Notes under the pieces: generated by a model
What the model was told of the DNA's origin: nothing
What the model saw: only the letters and a program-made list of their open reading frames with translations
Database searches by the model: none
Shown here: piece after piece, positions 8,885-17,957 of the stretch
How the letters are laid out: each line of letters starts with the position of its first letter
Numbering within the stretch: position 1 is the first letter of the stretch
Position numbers and translations under genes: made by a program
Assembly: GCF_001552615.1 (NCBI RefSeq)
Contig: NZ_BCRN01000004.1
Location: 124,001-188,000 of the forward strand
Source of the DNA: Millisia brevis NBRC 105863
GTDB taxonomy: Bacteria; Actinomycetota; Actinomycetes; Mycobacteriales; Mycobacteriaceae
DNA: 64,000 nucleotides
Direction: 5' to 3'

Positions 8885-9667
8885 TCAGCCCCAGAAGCCG
8901 AGCAGGGAACCGCTGATCCGGATGATGAACGCTCCGACGACGACGATGAACACGATGCGTACGAAGCCGCTGCCGAGCCGGACGGCGGTGCGCGCGCCGA
9001 GATAGCTGCCGGTCAGGTTGGCGACGGCGAGGACCGCGCCGACCGACCACATCACATGCCCGCCCGGGGCGAAGATCAGCAGGGCGCCGAGGTTGGTGGC
9101 CGCATTGGCGATCTTGGCCTGCGCGGACGCCTCCAGGAAGGCGTAGCCGAGCAGCCCGACCAGCGCGAACACCAGGAACGAGCCGGTCCCGGGCCCGAGG
9201 GCGCCGTCGTAGAAGCCGATCACCAGCCCGATCGCCATGCCGACCGCGATATGCCGCATCCCGCGGAAACGCAGCCGGGTCGCGTCCCCCAGGCTCGGCT
9301 TGAACAGGGTGTACGCGCCGACGACGATCAGCATCACCAGGATGATCGGGTTGAACGCCGACTTCGGGATCACCAGCCCGACCAGCGCCCCACCCGCGGA
9401 ACCGGCCAGCGCGGCGGCCGCCATCGGAGCCGCGGTCCGCAGATCCGGCTTCACCCGCCGGTAGTAGGTGATCGAACTGGTGATAGTGCCGGCGATGCTG
9501 CCGAGCTTGTTGGTGGCCAACAGCTGCGCCGGGGTCGCGGCGGGAAATCCGATCAGCAGCGCCGGCAGCTGGATCAGGCCGCCACCGCCGACCACCGCGT
9601 CGACCCAGCCCGCCAGGAATCCGGCGGCGATGACCCAGGCGAGGGTCTGGGGGTCGAACACGTCCAT
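8885..9667 (-). CDS. TSUP (TauE/SafE) family permease
   Basis: A 260-residue membrane protein with about eight hydrophobic helices and the family signatures AGWVDAVVGGGGLIQLPAL near the N-terminus and GFYDGALGPGTGSF near the middle, the two repeats of the TauE/SafE (DUF81) fold. These carriers usually export or import sulfite, sulfonates or other small organic anions; substrate unknown here. ATG 9667 follows AGGAC on the minus strand. It converges on dapC with only 63 bp between. Confidence 0.85.
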   Translation of the reverse strand: MDVFDPQTLAWVIAAGFLAGWVDAVVGGGGLIQLPALLIGFPAATPAQLLATNKLGSIAGTITSSITYYRRVKPDLRTAAPMAAAALAGSAGGALVGLVIPKSAFNPIILVMLIVVGAYTLFKPSLGDATRLRFRGMRHIAVGMAIGLVIGFYDGALGPGTGSFLVFALVGLLGYAFLEASAQAKIANAATNLGALLIFAPGGHVMWSVGAVLAVANLTGSYLGARTAVRLGSGFVRIVFIVVVGAFIIRISGSLLGFWG

Positions 9668-9910
9668 CGGTTGTCCTGATTCTCGGTCGGGGCCCACCGG
9701 GAGCGCGGTCCGGGTCGGAGCGCGGCCGCGGGTGGGCGGCCCGACCGAAGGGCCGGTGGGCCAATGGGCACCCTAGCCCTCTTCCGTGCGCCCGCTTCGC
9801 CCGATCGCACCGGGCGACCGGGCGGACGGGATGAACCGGGCACGGTGTAGTACCTTGCCGCCAGGGGGTACTGGTCGGTCGCGTTAAAGCGCTGTACGGG
9901 AGGCCCACGG
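9668..9910. other. Divergent intergenic region between permease and glycosyltransferase
   Basis: 243 bp of GC-rich non-coding DNA. A 6-bp dyad AGTACC (9849-9854) / GGTACT (9867-9872) lies upstream of the glycosyltransferase; GGGAGG precedes that gene's GTG. No terminator or RNA gene seen. Confidence 0.4.
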
Positions 9911-10855
9911 GTGACACCACATCTGGTTTCGGTGATCGTGCCGATGTACAACGCCGCCGACACCATCGGCGAGCAGATCGAGGCGCTGGTCGCCCAGGAC
10001 TATCCGGGGGCCTGGGAGCTGATCCTCGCCGACAACGGTTCGACCGACGGCACGCTCGAGACGATCGCCCGCGATCACCCGGGTCTCGACGCGCAGATCG
10101 TGATCGAGGATGCCCGCCGCGGAGCCGCCCACGTTCGCAATGCCGCCGTTCGGCACAGTCGGGGCGACTTCCTGGCCTTCGTCGACGCGGACGATCGCGT
10201 CCATCCCGGCTGGCTGACGGAACTGGTCGCGGCCTCCGCCGGGGTCGATCTCGTCGCCGGCGATATCGAAACCGAGTCGCTCAACACCCCGGAGGCCCGC
10301 GCCGCCCGGCCGCTGGGTTCGCTGGCCTTCGTCTTCGACGAGCCGGACTTCCTGCCGTCGGCGTCGGGCTGCAATCTCGGCGTCCGGCGGGCCACCTTCG
10401 AGGCGATCGACGGGTTCGATCCCACCTTCGTCGTCGGCCAGGACGTCGACTTCTCCTGGCGCGCCCAGTTGGCGGGGTTCACCATTCGGTTCGCCCCGCG
10501 ATCGGTGGTCGCCTATCGGCTGCGATCGGATCGGGACGGGATCTTCCGGCAGATGCGCGGATACGGTCGCGGGGAGACGAAGGCGTACTACCGCTACCGC
10601 AGGTTCGGCGCGCCGCGCATGCCGGCGCGGGCGAAGGTCGCCCTGGCATCCTTCCTGGTCCTGCGCAATCCGTTGGTACCGGCCGCGATCCGCGGTGTCA
10701 GCGTCGAACGGTGGTTCGCCGCACTCGGATACGTGGTCGGCCGCGTCGAGGAGGTGCCCCGTGCGCGGTTCAACGCGTCGGTGACCGATCGTGTACCCGG
10801 ACGTGCAGGTCCATCAGCAGACGATCGCGCGGATCGGTTGTCGAGTGTCCGGTGA
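9911..10855 (+). CDS. GT2 family glycosyltransferase
   Basis: A 314-residue GT-A fold glycosyltransferase. Near the N-terminus it has VSVIVPMYNAADTI and DNGSTDGT (nucleotide-sugar binding), then a DADD metal motif (FVDADDRVH) at about residue 94 and a catalytic-base region GQDVDFSWR near 177. There is no membrane helix; it is probably a cytoplasmic or peripheral polysaccharide/glycolipid transferase of unknown acceptor. GGGAGG sits 7 nt before the GTG. Its last 86 bp overlap the convergent PucR gene, and the last ~30 residues are low-complexity, so the C-terminus may be a recent extension. Confidence 0.85.
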   Translation: MTPHLVSVIVPMYNAADTIGEQIEALVAQDYPGAWELILADNGSTDGTLETIARDHPGLDAQIVIEDARRGAAHVRNAAVRHSRGDFLAFVDADDRVHPGWLTELVAASAGVDLVAGDIETESLNTPEARAARPLGSLAFVFDEPDFLPSASGCNLGVRRATFEAIDGFDPTFVVGQDVDFSWRAQLAGFTIRFAPRSVVAYRLRSDRDGIFRQMRGYGRGETKAYYRYRRFGAPRMPARAKVALASFLVLRNPLVPAAIRGVSVERWFAALGYVVGRVEEVPRARFNASVTDRVPGRAGPSADDRADRLSSVR

Positions 10856-12350
10856 GTTCCTCGATCCGTCGCAGCCGATAGCGCAGCGTATTGGGGTGGA
10901 TATGCAATTCGGCAGCCGCGGACCGGATATCGCCCGGATGGGCGAGGTAGGCGCGTAGCGCTTCGAGCAGCCGCAGACCCGCGGCGTCCCCGGCGAAGAC
11001 ATCCGCCATCCGCGGATCGCGCAATTCCGGACGCTCGGCGAGCAGGTCGACGATCTCGGTGACCAGCACCGCGGTGCGGGCGGCGGCAAAGGTGGACACC
11101 CGGGCGACGTCCGGGCCGCCGACGTCGAGCACACGGTCGAGTTCCCGGCGAGCCGGGGCCGCCTGCTCGTAGCCGGCGACCGCGGTGGCGATCGCCGCCC
11201 GCGACCGTGCCGCCGCCTCGCCGCGCTGGTGGTCGAGCACCCCGTTCGCCCAGGTCTCGAGCAGTCGGGGCGCGAGCGCCGCCGGGACGAGCACGTAGGC
11301 GCGGCCGCCGTAGCCGGTCGTGGTCGCCCGCGGATGCAATGCGCCGGCGCGCAGGGCGAGGGTGTCGATCGTCGGAGCCGGGGTGAAGGCGGCGACCGCG
11401 CACGTCCCGGCGGCGGGCAGGTCGAGCGCGGTGGTGAGTTCGGCGACGTCCGGGTCGTCGACGGTCAGGCCGAGCAGGGCCCGCACCTGATCGTCGTAGA
11501 CGCCGGGGGAGCGCAGCCGCCGATCGATCAACCGGCCGGCGACCGCCGCCGCCCCGACCAGCACGTCGGCGGTATCCGGATCGATCGGACCGCGGCCCTC
11601 CTGTACCCAGATCGATCCGAGGAAGCCCGGCCGATGGATCCCGATCGCCCAGCGCGCCGCGATACCGAGGTCCGGACGCGCCTCGACCCGCACCACCGTC
11701 GGGCCGGCCCGCAAGCGGTCGAACACCCCCCAGGCCCGCAGTTGGGCCAGATACGCCGCGGGGCCCTCGCGCCCGAGGATCGACAGCCGTCGCAGTTCGT
11801 CGGCCTCGTCCGCCCCGGAGGCCGAGTAGGCCAGCACGTGCGAGCGCTCGTCCTCGATCGAGACCAGCCCTCCCGTCGCGGCGGCGGTCGTGCGGGCCAG
11901 CGAGAACAGGTCGCGATCGGTCGCATCGGCCCCGGCGCCGCCGTCCGCGGCGCTCGGCGCCTCCAGCAGTCGGCCGATCAGTCGATAGACCCGTTCCCAT
12001 CGGGCCGATCGGTCGATGCGCACCACGGTGATACCGCGCCGGATCGCGGTCTGCACCACGTCCTCGTCCACCGAGACGTCCTTGACGAACAGGGCGGCCG
12101 GGCCATTGGGTGACCGGTCCGCCCGGCGCCGCGCCCCCGAGGTCAGCCAATCGGCGACCACCCCGTGCGGGACGCCGACCAGGACGTACAGGTCGGCGTC
12201 GCGGGCGCCGACCGACAGCCCCATCGTCAGATCGTCGGCGTCGACCAGGGCGGTGGTCGACACCCGGACGTCGAGATTCCCCGCGTCGGTCACCTCGGCG
12301 ACCAGTGGACCGCCGAGCGCGGCCACCAGATCGCGCAGTGATACCGCCAT
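10770..12350 (-). CDS. PucR-family transcriptional regulator of proline catabolism (PruC-like)
   Basis: A 526-residue regulator with an N-terminal PucR-type domain, a central GGDEF-like/PAS-like stretch and a C-terminal HTH_30 domain (about 465-510: RSAAAELHIHPNTLRYRLRR). It is divergent from pruA-putB as Rv1186c is in M. tuberculosis; in mycobacteria the equivalent regulator activates these genes in response to proline. On the minus strand TAGTAT lies 6 nt before the ATG with no Shine-Dalgarno, suggesting a leaderless mRNA. The 3' end overlaps the glycosyltransferase gene antisense by 86 bp. Confidence 0.88.
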   Translation of the reverse strand: MAVSLRDLVAALGGPLVAEVTDAGNLDVRVSTTALVDADDLTMGLSVGARDADLYVLVGVPHGVVADWLTSGARRRADRSPNGPAALFVKDVSVDEDVVQTAIRRGITVVRIDRSARWERVYRLIGRLLEAPSAADGGAGADATDRDLFSLARTTAAATGGLVSIEDERSHVLAYSASGADEADELRRLSILGREGPAAYLAQLRAWGVFDRLRAGPTVVRVEARPDLGIAARWAIGIHRPGFLGSIWVQEGRGPIDPDTADVLVGAAAVAGRLIDRRLRSPGVYDDQVRALLGLTVDDPDVAELTTALDLPAAGTCAVAAFTPAPTIDTLALRAGALHPRATTTGYGGRAYVLVPAALAPRLLETWANGVLDHQRGEAAARSRAAIATAVAGYEQAAPARRELDRVLDVGGPDVARVSTFAAARTAVLVTEIVDLLAERPELRDPRMADVFAGDAAGLRLLEALRAYLAHPGDIRSAAAELHIHPNTLRYRLRRIEELTGHSTTDPRDRLLMDLHVRVHDRSPTR

Positions 12351-12442
12351 ACCGGCATACTAGTCCGATCGGCCAAATAGATCGGCATAGATTCTTCCGA
12401 TCGGACAAGGTGTCGTGATCCTCGTCGCGGTTTCATGATCGT
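12351..12442. promoter_or_regulatory. Divergent promoter with two TCCGATCGG palindromes, candidate PucR operator
   Basis: The 92-bp gap between the regulator and pruA is locally AT-rich. It holds TCCGATCGG at 12364-12372 and TCCGATCGGA at 12396-12405, 32 bp apart (about three helical turns), with a related AGATCGG at 12379-12385 between them. The left palindrome abuts the regulator's own -10 (complement of 12357-12362), so autoregulation plus pruAB control from one site is plausible. GATCG words are common in this genome, so binding is inferred. Confidence 0.5.
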
Positions 12443-14068
12443 ATGGATGCCGTCACCGTCACTCCCAGCCCCGTCAACGAGCCGGTCCTGAACTATGCGC
12501 CGGGCAGCGATGAGCGGGCCCGCACACTGGCCGAGGTCGCTCGCCTCGGCGCCGCCCCGTTGGACATCCCGCACGTGATCGGCGGGCAGCACGTCCACGG
12601 CGCGACCGGCGAGAAGTTCGAAGTCGTCGCCCCGCACCGGCACTCGCACGTGCTGGCGACCGCGATCGAGGCCGACCACGCCGACGCGACCGCCGCCGTC
12701 GAGGCCGCGATCGCCGCCGCCCCCGCCTGGCGGGCGACCAGCTTCGACGAGCGTGCCGCGATCCTGCTGCGCGCCGCCGACCTGCTGTCCGGCCCGTGGC
12801 GCGCCATCCTGGTCGCCGCCACGATGCTCGGCCAGTCCAAGACCCTCTACCAGGCCGAGATCGACGCCGCCGCCGAGCTTGCCGACTTCTGGCGCTTCAA
12901 CGTCGCCTTCGCCCGCGAGATCCTCACCGAGCAGCCGATCTCCTCGCCCGGCGTATGGAACCGCATGGACCACCGCCCGCTCGACGGATTCGTCTACGCC
13001 GTCACCCCCTTCAACTTCACCGCGATCGCCGGCAACCTGCCGACCGCCCCCGCCCTGATGGGCAATACGGTCGTCTGGAAGCCGTCCCCGACCCAGACCC
13101 TGACCGCCTACCTGACGATGCAGCTGCTCGAGGAGGCCGGACTGCCGGCCGGCGTGATCAACATGGTCACCGGCTCCGGCACGGCCGTCTCCGATGTCGT
13201 GCTCGCCGACCCGCGCCTGGCCGGGCTGCACTTCACCGGATCGACCGCGACCTTCAAGCACTTCTGGCAGCAGATCGGCACCACTATCGACCGCTACCAG
13301 AGCTATCCGCGGCTGGTCGGCGAGACCGGCGGCAAGGACTTCGTGCTCGCCCATCCGTCGGCCGACCCGGAGATCCTCTCGGCCGCGCTGATCCGCGGCG
13401 CCTTCGAGTACCAGGGCCAGAAGTGCTCGGCCGCCTCGCGCGCCTATCTGCCGGAGTCGCTGTGGGCGACGATTCGCGACGATTTCCTGAAGACGGTCTC
13501 CGAACTGTCCTACGGCGACGTGGCCGATCCGACCAACTTCGGTGGCGCGGTGATCGATCGGCGCTCCTACGACAAGAACGTCGCGGCGATCGAGCGCGCG
13601 AAGGCCGCCGAGGGCGTCGCCGTGCACGGCGGCGCCTACGACGACTCCGAGGGATTCTTCGTGCACCCGACGGTGCTCGAGGTGCCCGCGGGTGACGAGG
13701 CGCTGCGCACCGAGTACTTCGGCCCGATCCTGGCGATCACCACCTTCCCCGACGAGGACTTCGACCGGATGTTCGCCGTGATCGACGGCGAAAGCCCCTA
13801 TGCGCTCACCGGTTCGATCATCTCGCGCGAACGCGCGGCGATCGACCGTGCGATGACGGGTCTGCGTTCGGCGGCCGGCAACTTCTACATCAACGACAAG
13901 CCCACCGGCGCCGTCGTCGGCCAGCAGCCCTTCGGCGGCGGTCGCGCGTCGGGCACCAACGACAAGGCCGGCTCGCCGATGAACCTGCTGCGCTGGGTCT
14001 CCCCGCGCACGATCAAGGAAACCTTCGTGCCGGCGCGCACCCACACCTACCCCCACATGGAGGCCTGA
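12443..14068 (+). CDS. pruA: 1-pyrroline-5-carboxylate dehydrogenase
   Basis: A 541-residue NAD-dependent aldehyde dehydrogenase converting P5C/glutamate semialdehyde to glutamate, the second step of proline degradation. The catalytic Cys is in QGQKCSAASRAY and the general-base Glu in LVGETGGKDFV; the C-terminal GQQPFGGGRASGTNDKAG is characteristic of P5C dehydrogenases. No Shine-Dalgarno precedes ATG 12443. It is followed after 1 nt by putB, and the two are divergent from the PucR regulator. Confidence 0.96.
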   Translation: MDAVTVTPSPVNEPVLNYAPGSDERARTLAEVARLGAAPLDIPHVIGGQHVHGATGEKFEVVAPHRHSHVLATAIEADHADATAAVEAAIAAAPAWRATSFDERAAILLRAADLLSGPWRAILVAATMLGQSKTLYQAEIDAAAELADFWRFNVAFAREILTEQPISSPGVWNRMDHRPLDGFVYAVTPFNFTAIAGNLPTAPALMGNTVVWKPSPTQTLTAYLTMQLLEEAGLPAGVINMVTGSGTAVSDVVLADPRLAGLHFTGSTATFKHFWQQIGTTIDRYQSYPRLVGETGGKDFVLAHPSADPEILSAALIRGAFEYQGQKCSAASRAYLPESLWATIRDDFLKTVSELSYGDVADPTNFGGAVIDRRSYDKNVAAIERAKAAEGVAVHGGAYDDSEGFFVHPTVLEVPAGDEALRTEYFGPILAITTFPDEDFDRMFAVIDGESPYALTGSIISRERAAIDRAMTGLRSAAGNFYINDKPTGAVVGQQPFGGGRASGTNDKAGSPMNLLRWVSPRTIKETFVPARTHTYPHMEA

Positions 14069-14069
14069 G

Positions 14070-15029
14070 ATGACCACCGTCACCGAATCGTTGGCCCGGC
14101 CCCTGCGCCCGGCGCTGCTGGCCGCCGCCCGCTCGCCGCGCCTCGAGCAGCTGGTCTCCCGCGCGAAGCCGACCGCCGCCCTGGCCCGCCGCTTCGTCGG
14201 GGGTAACGACCGCGTCGCGGTGCTGCCGGTCCTGCGCGAGATCCTCGCCTCCGGCCGCTACGTCACCGTCGACTACCTCGGCGAGGACACCACCGACCCG
14301 GCCGCCGCCCGTGCCACGGTCGACGAGTACCTGCTGATGATCGCCGACCTCGCGACGCTCGCGTCCGCGGACACCACCCCCGGCTCGGCTCGGCCGGTCG
14401 AGGTATCGGTCAAGCTGACCGCCCTGGGCCTGACGGTCGATCCGGACCTGGCCCGCCGGGGGCTGCGGGAGATCTGCGAGGCGGCGGCGCTCGCCGACGT
14501 CTGGGTGACCGTCGACGCGGAGGACGCGACCACTGCGGAGATCACCCGCACGATCGTCTCGGAGTTCTACCCCGAGTTCCCGACGCTGGGCCTCGTCGTC
14601 CAGGCCTACCTGCGCGATTCGGGTGCGGTCTGCCGCGAGCGCAGCGGCCGGCGAATCCGGCTGTGCAAGGGTGCCTACCGGGAGGCGGCCGATGTCGCCT
14701 ACCAGGACGTCGAGGCGGTGAACGCGTCGTACCTGGGCAGCCTGCGGGAGTTGATGGCCGGGACCGGCTACCCGATGGTCGCCTCGCACGACCCGCTGAT
14801 CATCGAGGCGGCCGACGGCTACGACCGCCCGGCCGATCGCTGGGAGCACCAGATGCTCTTCGGGATCCGCGACGACGAGCAGCGTCGGCTGATCGATTCC
14901 GGTTCGGCCGTGCGGGTCTACGTGCCCTACGGCACCGAGTGGTACGGCTACTTCATGCGTCGGCTCGCCGAGCGCCCCGCCAACCTGATGTTCTTCCTGC
15001 GGGCCCTCACCGAGCGTCGCTCCCGCTGA
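14070..15029 (+). CDS. putB: Proline dehydrogenase
   Basis: A 319-residue monofunctional FAD-dependent proline dehydrogenase with a (beta/alpha)8 barrel, oxidising proline to P5C and passing electrons to the respiratory chain. Signatures: RIRLCKGAYREAADVAY (FAD/proline site) and the C-terminal YGTEWYGYFMRRLAERPAN whose two Arg bind the proline carboxylate. GGAGG inside the end of pruA serves as ribosome binding site. P5C can be channelled to the adjacent pruA product. Confidence 0.96.
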   Translation: MTTVTESLARPLRPALLAAARSPRLEQLVSRAKPTAALARRFVGGNDRVAVLPVLREILASGRYVTVDYLGEDTTDPAAARATVDEYLLMIADLATLASADTTPGSARPVEVSVKLTALGLTVDPDLARRGLREICEAAALADVWVTVDAEDATTAEITRTIVSEFYPEFPTLGLVVQAYLRDSGAVCRERSGRRIRLCKGAYREAADVAYQDVEAVNASYLGSLRELMAGTGYPMVASHDPLIIEAADGYDRPADRWEHQMLFGIRDDEQRRLIDSGSAVRVYVPYGTEWYGYFMRRLAERPANLMFFLRALTERRSR

Positions 15030-15074
15030 CCCGCCGGGTGCACAACTGAACGACCCTCACACCTGCACGACCCC

Positions 15075-15107
15075 CAACGCCCCGGCGGACCCTCCGCCGG
15101 GGCGTTG
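15075..15107 (+). terminator. Strong hairpin terminator after putB
   Basis: Perfect 15-bp stem CAACGCCCCGGCGGA / TCCGCCGGGGCGTTG with a CCC loop, 46 nt past the putB stop. There is no U-tract, as is common for actinobacterial terminators. Confidence 0.75.
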
Positions 15108-15778
15108 AGGTGTCCGGGGGCGGGCGACGGCGACGCGGCGGTCGGGTGTCGGCGACGCGGCGGAGGGCGACCGGGTATCACCTCGGGCCGGGCTACGGTA
15201 TCGAAAGAGGTACGCCGCCGGCATCCGATTGATTATTGAGTGATATCCAAGCTGTAGTGTGCTACGGCCGAATGCTCTTCTCGACCGTCCGGTGGAGGGT
15301 CGGCGCTCGCGGTGCCAATCATGCTGATGAACAGCCCTTTCGGTACTTCCGTGGGGGTTGGAGTCGGTGCGGGGATCGGTCGCCGACTCCCGCGGTGAGA
15401 CCCGAGTAGGCCGTCGCGGACGCCCGGAACGGGCCGGTTTCGCGTCGCCGCGCACGGATGTCCGGGCGTTCGGGCGGGGTCGGCGTACCACTTTTGTCCG
15501 ACGCGTCCGTCTTGCACGGTCCTCCGGCCGCGGATACCTTCATTTCCGTACCGAATGTCGGTTTTCCGGGCTCGGAAGCAGGCGCATGTTCCGCGATATC
15601 GCGGAAGCCTCGGGGTCGATATTCGGGGGAGATGATCCGGCAAGATCATCGACACACCAACGGGATTGCAGACCGCATGCGGGGGCTCCATCGTCGGGGT
15701 TTCCACCTCGCATGTGCTTACGGTCGGGGGTCGAGCGGCATCCGAGGGCCGCGGCGATACCCCGTCAAGGGGGATGTC
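15108..15778 (+). other. Long leader/intergenic region before the polyketide operon
   Basis: About 670 bp without a convincing gene. It starts GC-rich, then has an AT-rich patch at about 15226-15262 that could hold the operon promoter (TTGATT at 15229, TAGTGT at 15255), and continues at clearly lower GC than its surroundings up to the ACP ribosome binding site. Open frames here lack good start signals and have unnatural composition. The lower GC suggests acquired or regulatory DNA; a long 5' leader is possible. Confidence 0.4.
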
Positions 15779-16171
15779 ATGAATAGCGCCACACTGGATA
15801 CCGTTCGGGAAGCGGTCGCCGATGCCCTGGGCCTCGACCTCGAGGAGGTCGAGGCGGATTCGACTCTGCTCGACGAGCTGGGAGCGGAATCGATTGACCT
15901 GCTGGATATTCTGTACCGCATCGCCCAGTCGACCGGCACGAAGATCACCGTGAAGGACCTCGCTGCCTACATTCAGGGCGACGTTCCGGAGGGCGAATTC
16001 GGCGACGAGTCGACCGAGACGATCCTGCCGCGCGGCGTCGCGCAGCTCACCGCGGTGATGCCGCAGCTCACCGACGCCGACCTCGAGCGCATACGCCCCG
16101 CAAATGTGATGGCGTTCTTCACCGTTCGCAATCTCGGCGATCTGGTCTCCGCATACGCAGCCGCGGCCTGA
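15779..16171 (+). CDS. Acyl carrier protein with extended C-terminal half
   Basis: A 130-residue carrier protein, first gene of the operon. The phosphopantetheine Ser38 lies in LDELGAESIDLLDI. Ordinary ACPs are about 80 residues; here about 45 extra residues (PEGEF...LPRGVAQLTAVMPQLTDADL) separate helix II from a terminal FFTVRNLGDLV helix. From memory, a subgroup of long ACPs in unusual fatty-acid/polyene loci shares this layout. AAGGGGGA precedes ATG 15779 at good spacing; the frame continues upstream to 15458 but without a ribosome binding site. It presumably carries the growing chain for all KS, KR and DH steps here; no phosphopantetheinyl transferase is encoded nearby. Confidence 0.9.
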   Translation: MNSATLDTVREAVADALGLDLEEVEADSTLLDELGAESIDLLDILYRIAQSTGTKITVKDLAAYIQGDVPEGEFGDESTETILPRGVAQLTAVMPQLTDADLERIRPANVMAFFTVRNLGDLVSAYAAAA

Positions 16172-16224
16172 GCGGCCGCCGCGCGTCCGAGGTCCATCGG
16201 CTTCCGGCCCTTCGGGAGGGTGAG

Positions 16225-16665
16225 ATGCGGTTTCATTTGATCGATCGACTATTCGATATTCGGGTGGGGGAGTCCGCCCGCGGGCGGAAACTGATCACCA
16301 ACGACCCGAGCGCTGTCGACCTGTCGGTCGTCGGCGGTCGCTATCCGGCCCCGCTGCTGCTCGAATCGCTCTGCCAGCTCGGCACGTGGTTCATCATGGC
16401 CTCGACCGAATGCCGCATGCGAGCGGCGCTCCTGCAGGTCGGCTCCGTGGAGTTTCACGGGCACGCGGTACCGGGCGATGTCGTCGAACTCGAGGCCGTC
16501 GTCCGGTCGATGACCGACGAGATGGCCGTTCTGTCCGGCACCGCCACGGTGGATTCCGCCGTGATCATGCGGGCCGACGACATCATGTGTGCGCTGCTGC
16601 CCGCCGATCGCCTCGATGATCCGGTGGCCTCCGCCCGCATCCTGACCACGTTGACCGCGTCATGA
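16225..16665 (+). CDS. Hotdog-fold dehydratase-like subunit A (Glu kept, His lost)
   Basis: A 146-residue FabZ/FabA-like hotdog protein. The active-site helix region aligns as YPAPLLLESLCQLG (Glu47 = FabZ catalytic Glu), and the beta-strand VGSVEFHGHAVPGD is typical. FabZ has a catalytic His 14 residues before the Glu in HFPG; here that position is Leu33 and no HF motif exists. Alone it should be inactive. FabA/FabZ active sites pair His from one protomer with the acidic residue of the other, so pairing with the gene at 17954, which has the opposite defect, would rebuild one complete site. GGGAGGG precedes the ATG; the stop overlaps the KS start (ATGA). Confidence 0.85.
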   Translation: MRFHLIDRLFDIRVGESARGRKLITNDPSAVDLSVVGGRYPAPLLLESLCQLGTWFIMASTECRMRAALLQVGSVEFHGHAVPGDVVELEAVVRSMTDEMAVLSGTATVDSAVIMRADDIMCALLPADRLDDPVASARILTTLTAS

Positions 16666-17957
16666 GCGCGGCGAGCGCGAGGGGCCGCCGTGTGGTGGTC
16701 ACCGGCGTCGGCGCGGTCACCCCGGTGGGGGCCACGGCCGCCGCGACCACCCGGGCGCTGCTCGACGGCACCAGCGGGGTGGGTCCGATCGACCTGTTCG
16801 ACGCCAAGCACTTTCCGGTGCGTATCGCCGGACAGGTGCGCGGCGAGGTCGGCCGCTCGGAATCATCGGGACTTCCGCTCTCGCGGGCGGGTGGTTTCGG
16901 CCTGTCCGCCGCCCGCGAAGCCGCCGAGCAGGCCCATCTCGAGGGCGCCGGTCCGCCGGCCCGGCGAGGTGTCTGTGTCGGTGCCACCGCCGGGCGGCCG
17001 TCCCTGGACGAGTTGGCCGAGATTTTCCACCGCCGGGCCACCGACGGACCGGTGCTGCGGCCCGCGCACGACGATGTGCTCACCCGTGATCAGAACACGG
17101 CCGCGGTCGCGATCGCGCGGGACCTCGGCTGCGCCGGGCCGGTGCTCGGACTGTCGACCGCATGCACCGCGTCGGGGCACGCGATCGGTGAGGCTTACCA
17201 CGCGATCGTCGACGACGACGCCGACGTGATGCTCGCCGGTGGGTACGACAGCCTGATCACCTGGCTCGACGTCCTCGGCTTCTCCCTGCTGGGGGCACTG
17301 ACCACCGAGCATCAGGACGAACCGGAACGCGCCTCGCGGCCCTTCGCCGCCGATCGCTCCGGCTTCGTGCTCGGCGAGGGCGCGGTGATGTTCGTCCTCG
17401 AGGAGCGCGATCACGCGATCGATCGGGGCGCACCGATCCTCGCCGAGATCGTCGGCTACGCCTCGACGATGAATGCCTACCGGATGACCGACCCACCCGA
17501 GGACGGCGGCGGGGTGACCCTGGCGATGGGCCGGGCGGTCGAACGCGCCGGCGTCAACGGTGTCGAGCGTTCCGCGATCGGCTACATCGCCGCGCACGGC
17601 ACCTCGACCCCCGGCAACGACATCTGCGAAACCCGGGCGATCAAGGACGTTTTCGGCGACGACGCCGCCGGCCTGGCGATCAGTTCGGTCAAATCGATGA
17701 CCGGGCACCTCACGGCGGCCGCGGCCGCCCTGGGCATGCTCGGCGCGCTCGCCGTGCTGACCGAGGGGATGGCGCCACCGACGATCAATCTCGACCGACC
17801 GGGGCCGGACCTCGACCTGAACTACGTGCCGAACGTCGCACAACCGGTGATCACCGACGCGGTGATGGTCAACGCGTTCGCCTTCGGCGGCACCAATGCC
17901 TGCCTGGTGCTTCGGCGGCACGACGGTCCGACCGGCCGGCGAGGGGAGGCGGCATGA
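16662..17957 (+). CDS. Type II beta-ketoacyl-ACP synthase (KS alpha), catalytically complete
   Basis: A 431-residue KAS I/II-type condensing enzyme. The full catalytic set is present: Cys168 in STACTAS, His312 in AAHGTSTPGND, Lys344 and His349 in SVKSMTGH; the C-terminal NAFAFGGTN glycine loop is intact. It overlaps both neighbouring genes by 4 nt. The next-but-one gene (18439) is a same-fold protein without the active-site Cys, so the two probably form a KS-CLF heterodimer that elongates ACP-bound chains with malonyl units. Context with KR and DH genes implies reduced, polyene-type extension rather than aromatic polyketide synthesis. Confidence 0.92.
   Translation: MSAASARGRRVVVTGVGAVTPVGATAAATTRALLDGTSGVGPIDLFDAKHFPVRIAGQVRGEVGRSESSGLPLSRAGGFGLSAAREAAEQAHLEGAGPPARRGVCVGATAGRPSLDELAEIFHRRATDGPVLRPAHDDVLTRDQNTAAVAIARDLGCAGPVLGLSTACTASGHAIGEAYHAIVDDDADVMLAGGYDSLITWLDVLGFSLLGALTTEHQDEPERASRPFAADRSGFVLGEGAVMFVLEERDHAIDRGAPILAEIVGYASTMNAYRMTDPPEDGGGVTLAMGRAVERAGVNGVERSAIGYIAAHGTSTPGNDICETRAIKDVFGDDAAGLAISSVKSMTGHLTAAAAALGMLGALAVLTEGMAPPTINLDRPGPDLDLNYVPNVAQPVITDAVMVNAFAFGGTNACLVLRRHDGPTGRRGEAA

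Noticed and set aside
15233-15706. Minus-strand frame of 157 codons in the leader before the polyketide operon
   Set aside because: No ribosome binding site, Pro/Arg/Cys-rich unnatural composition, no recognisable domain.
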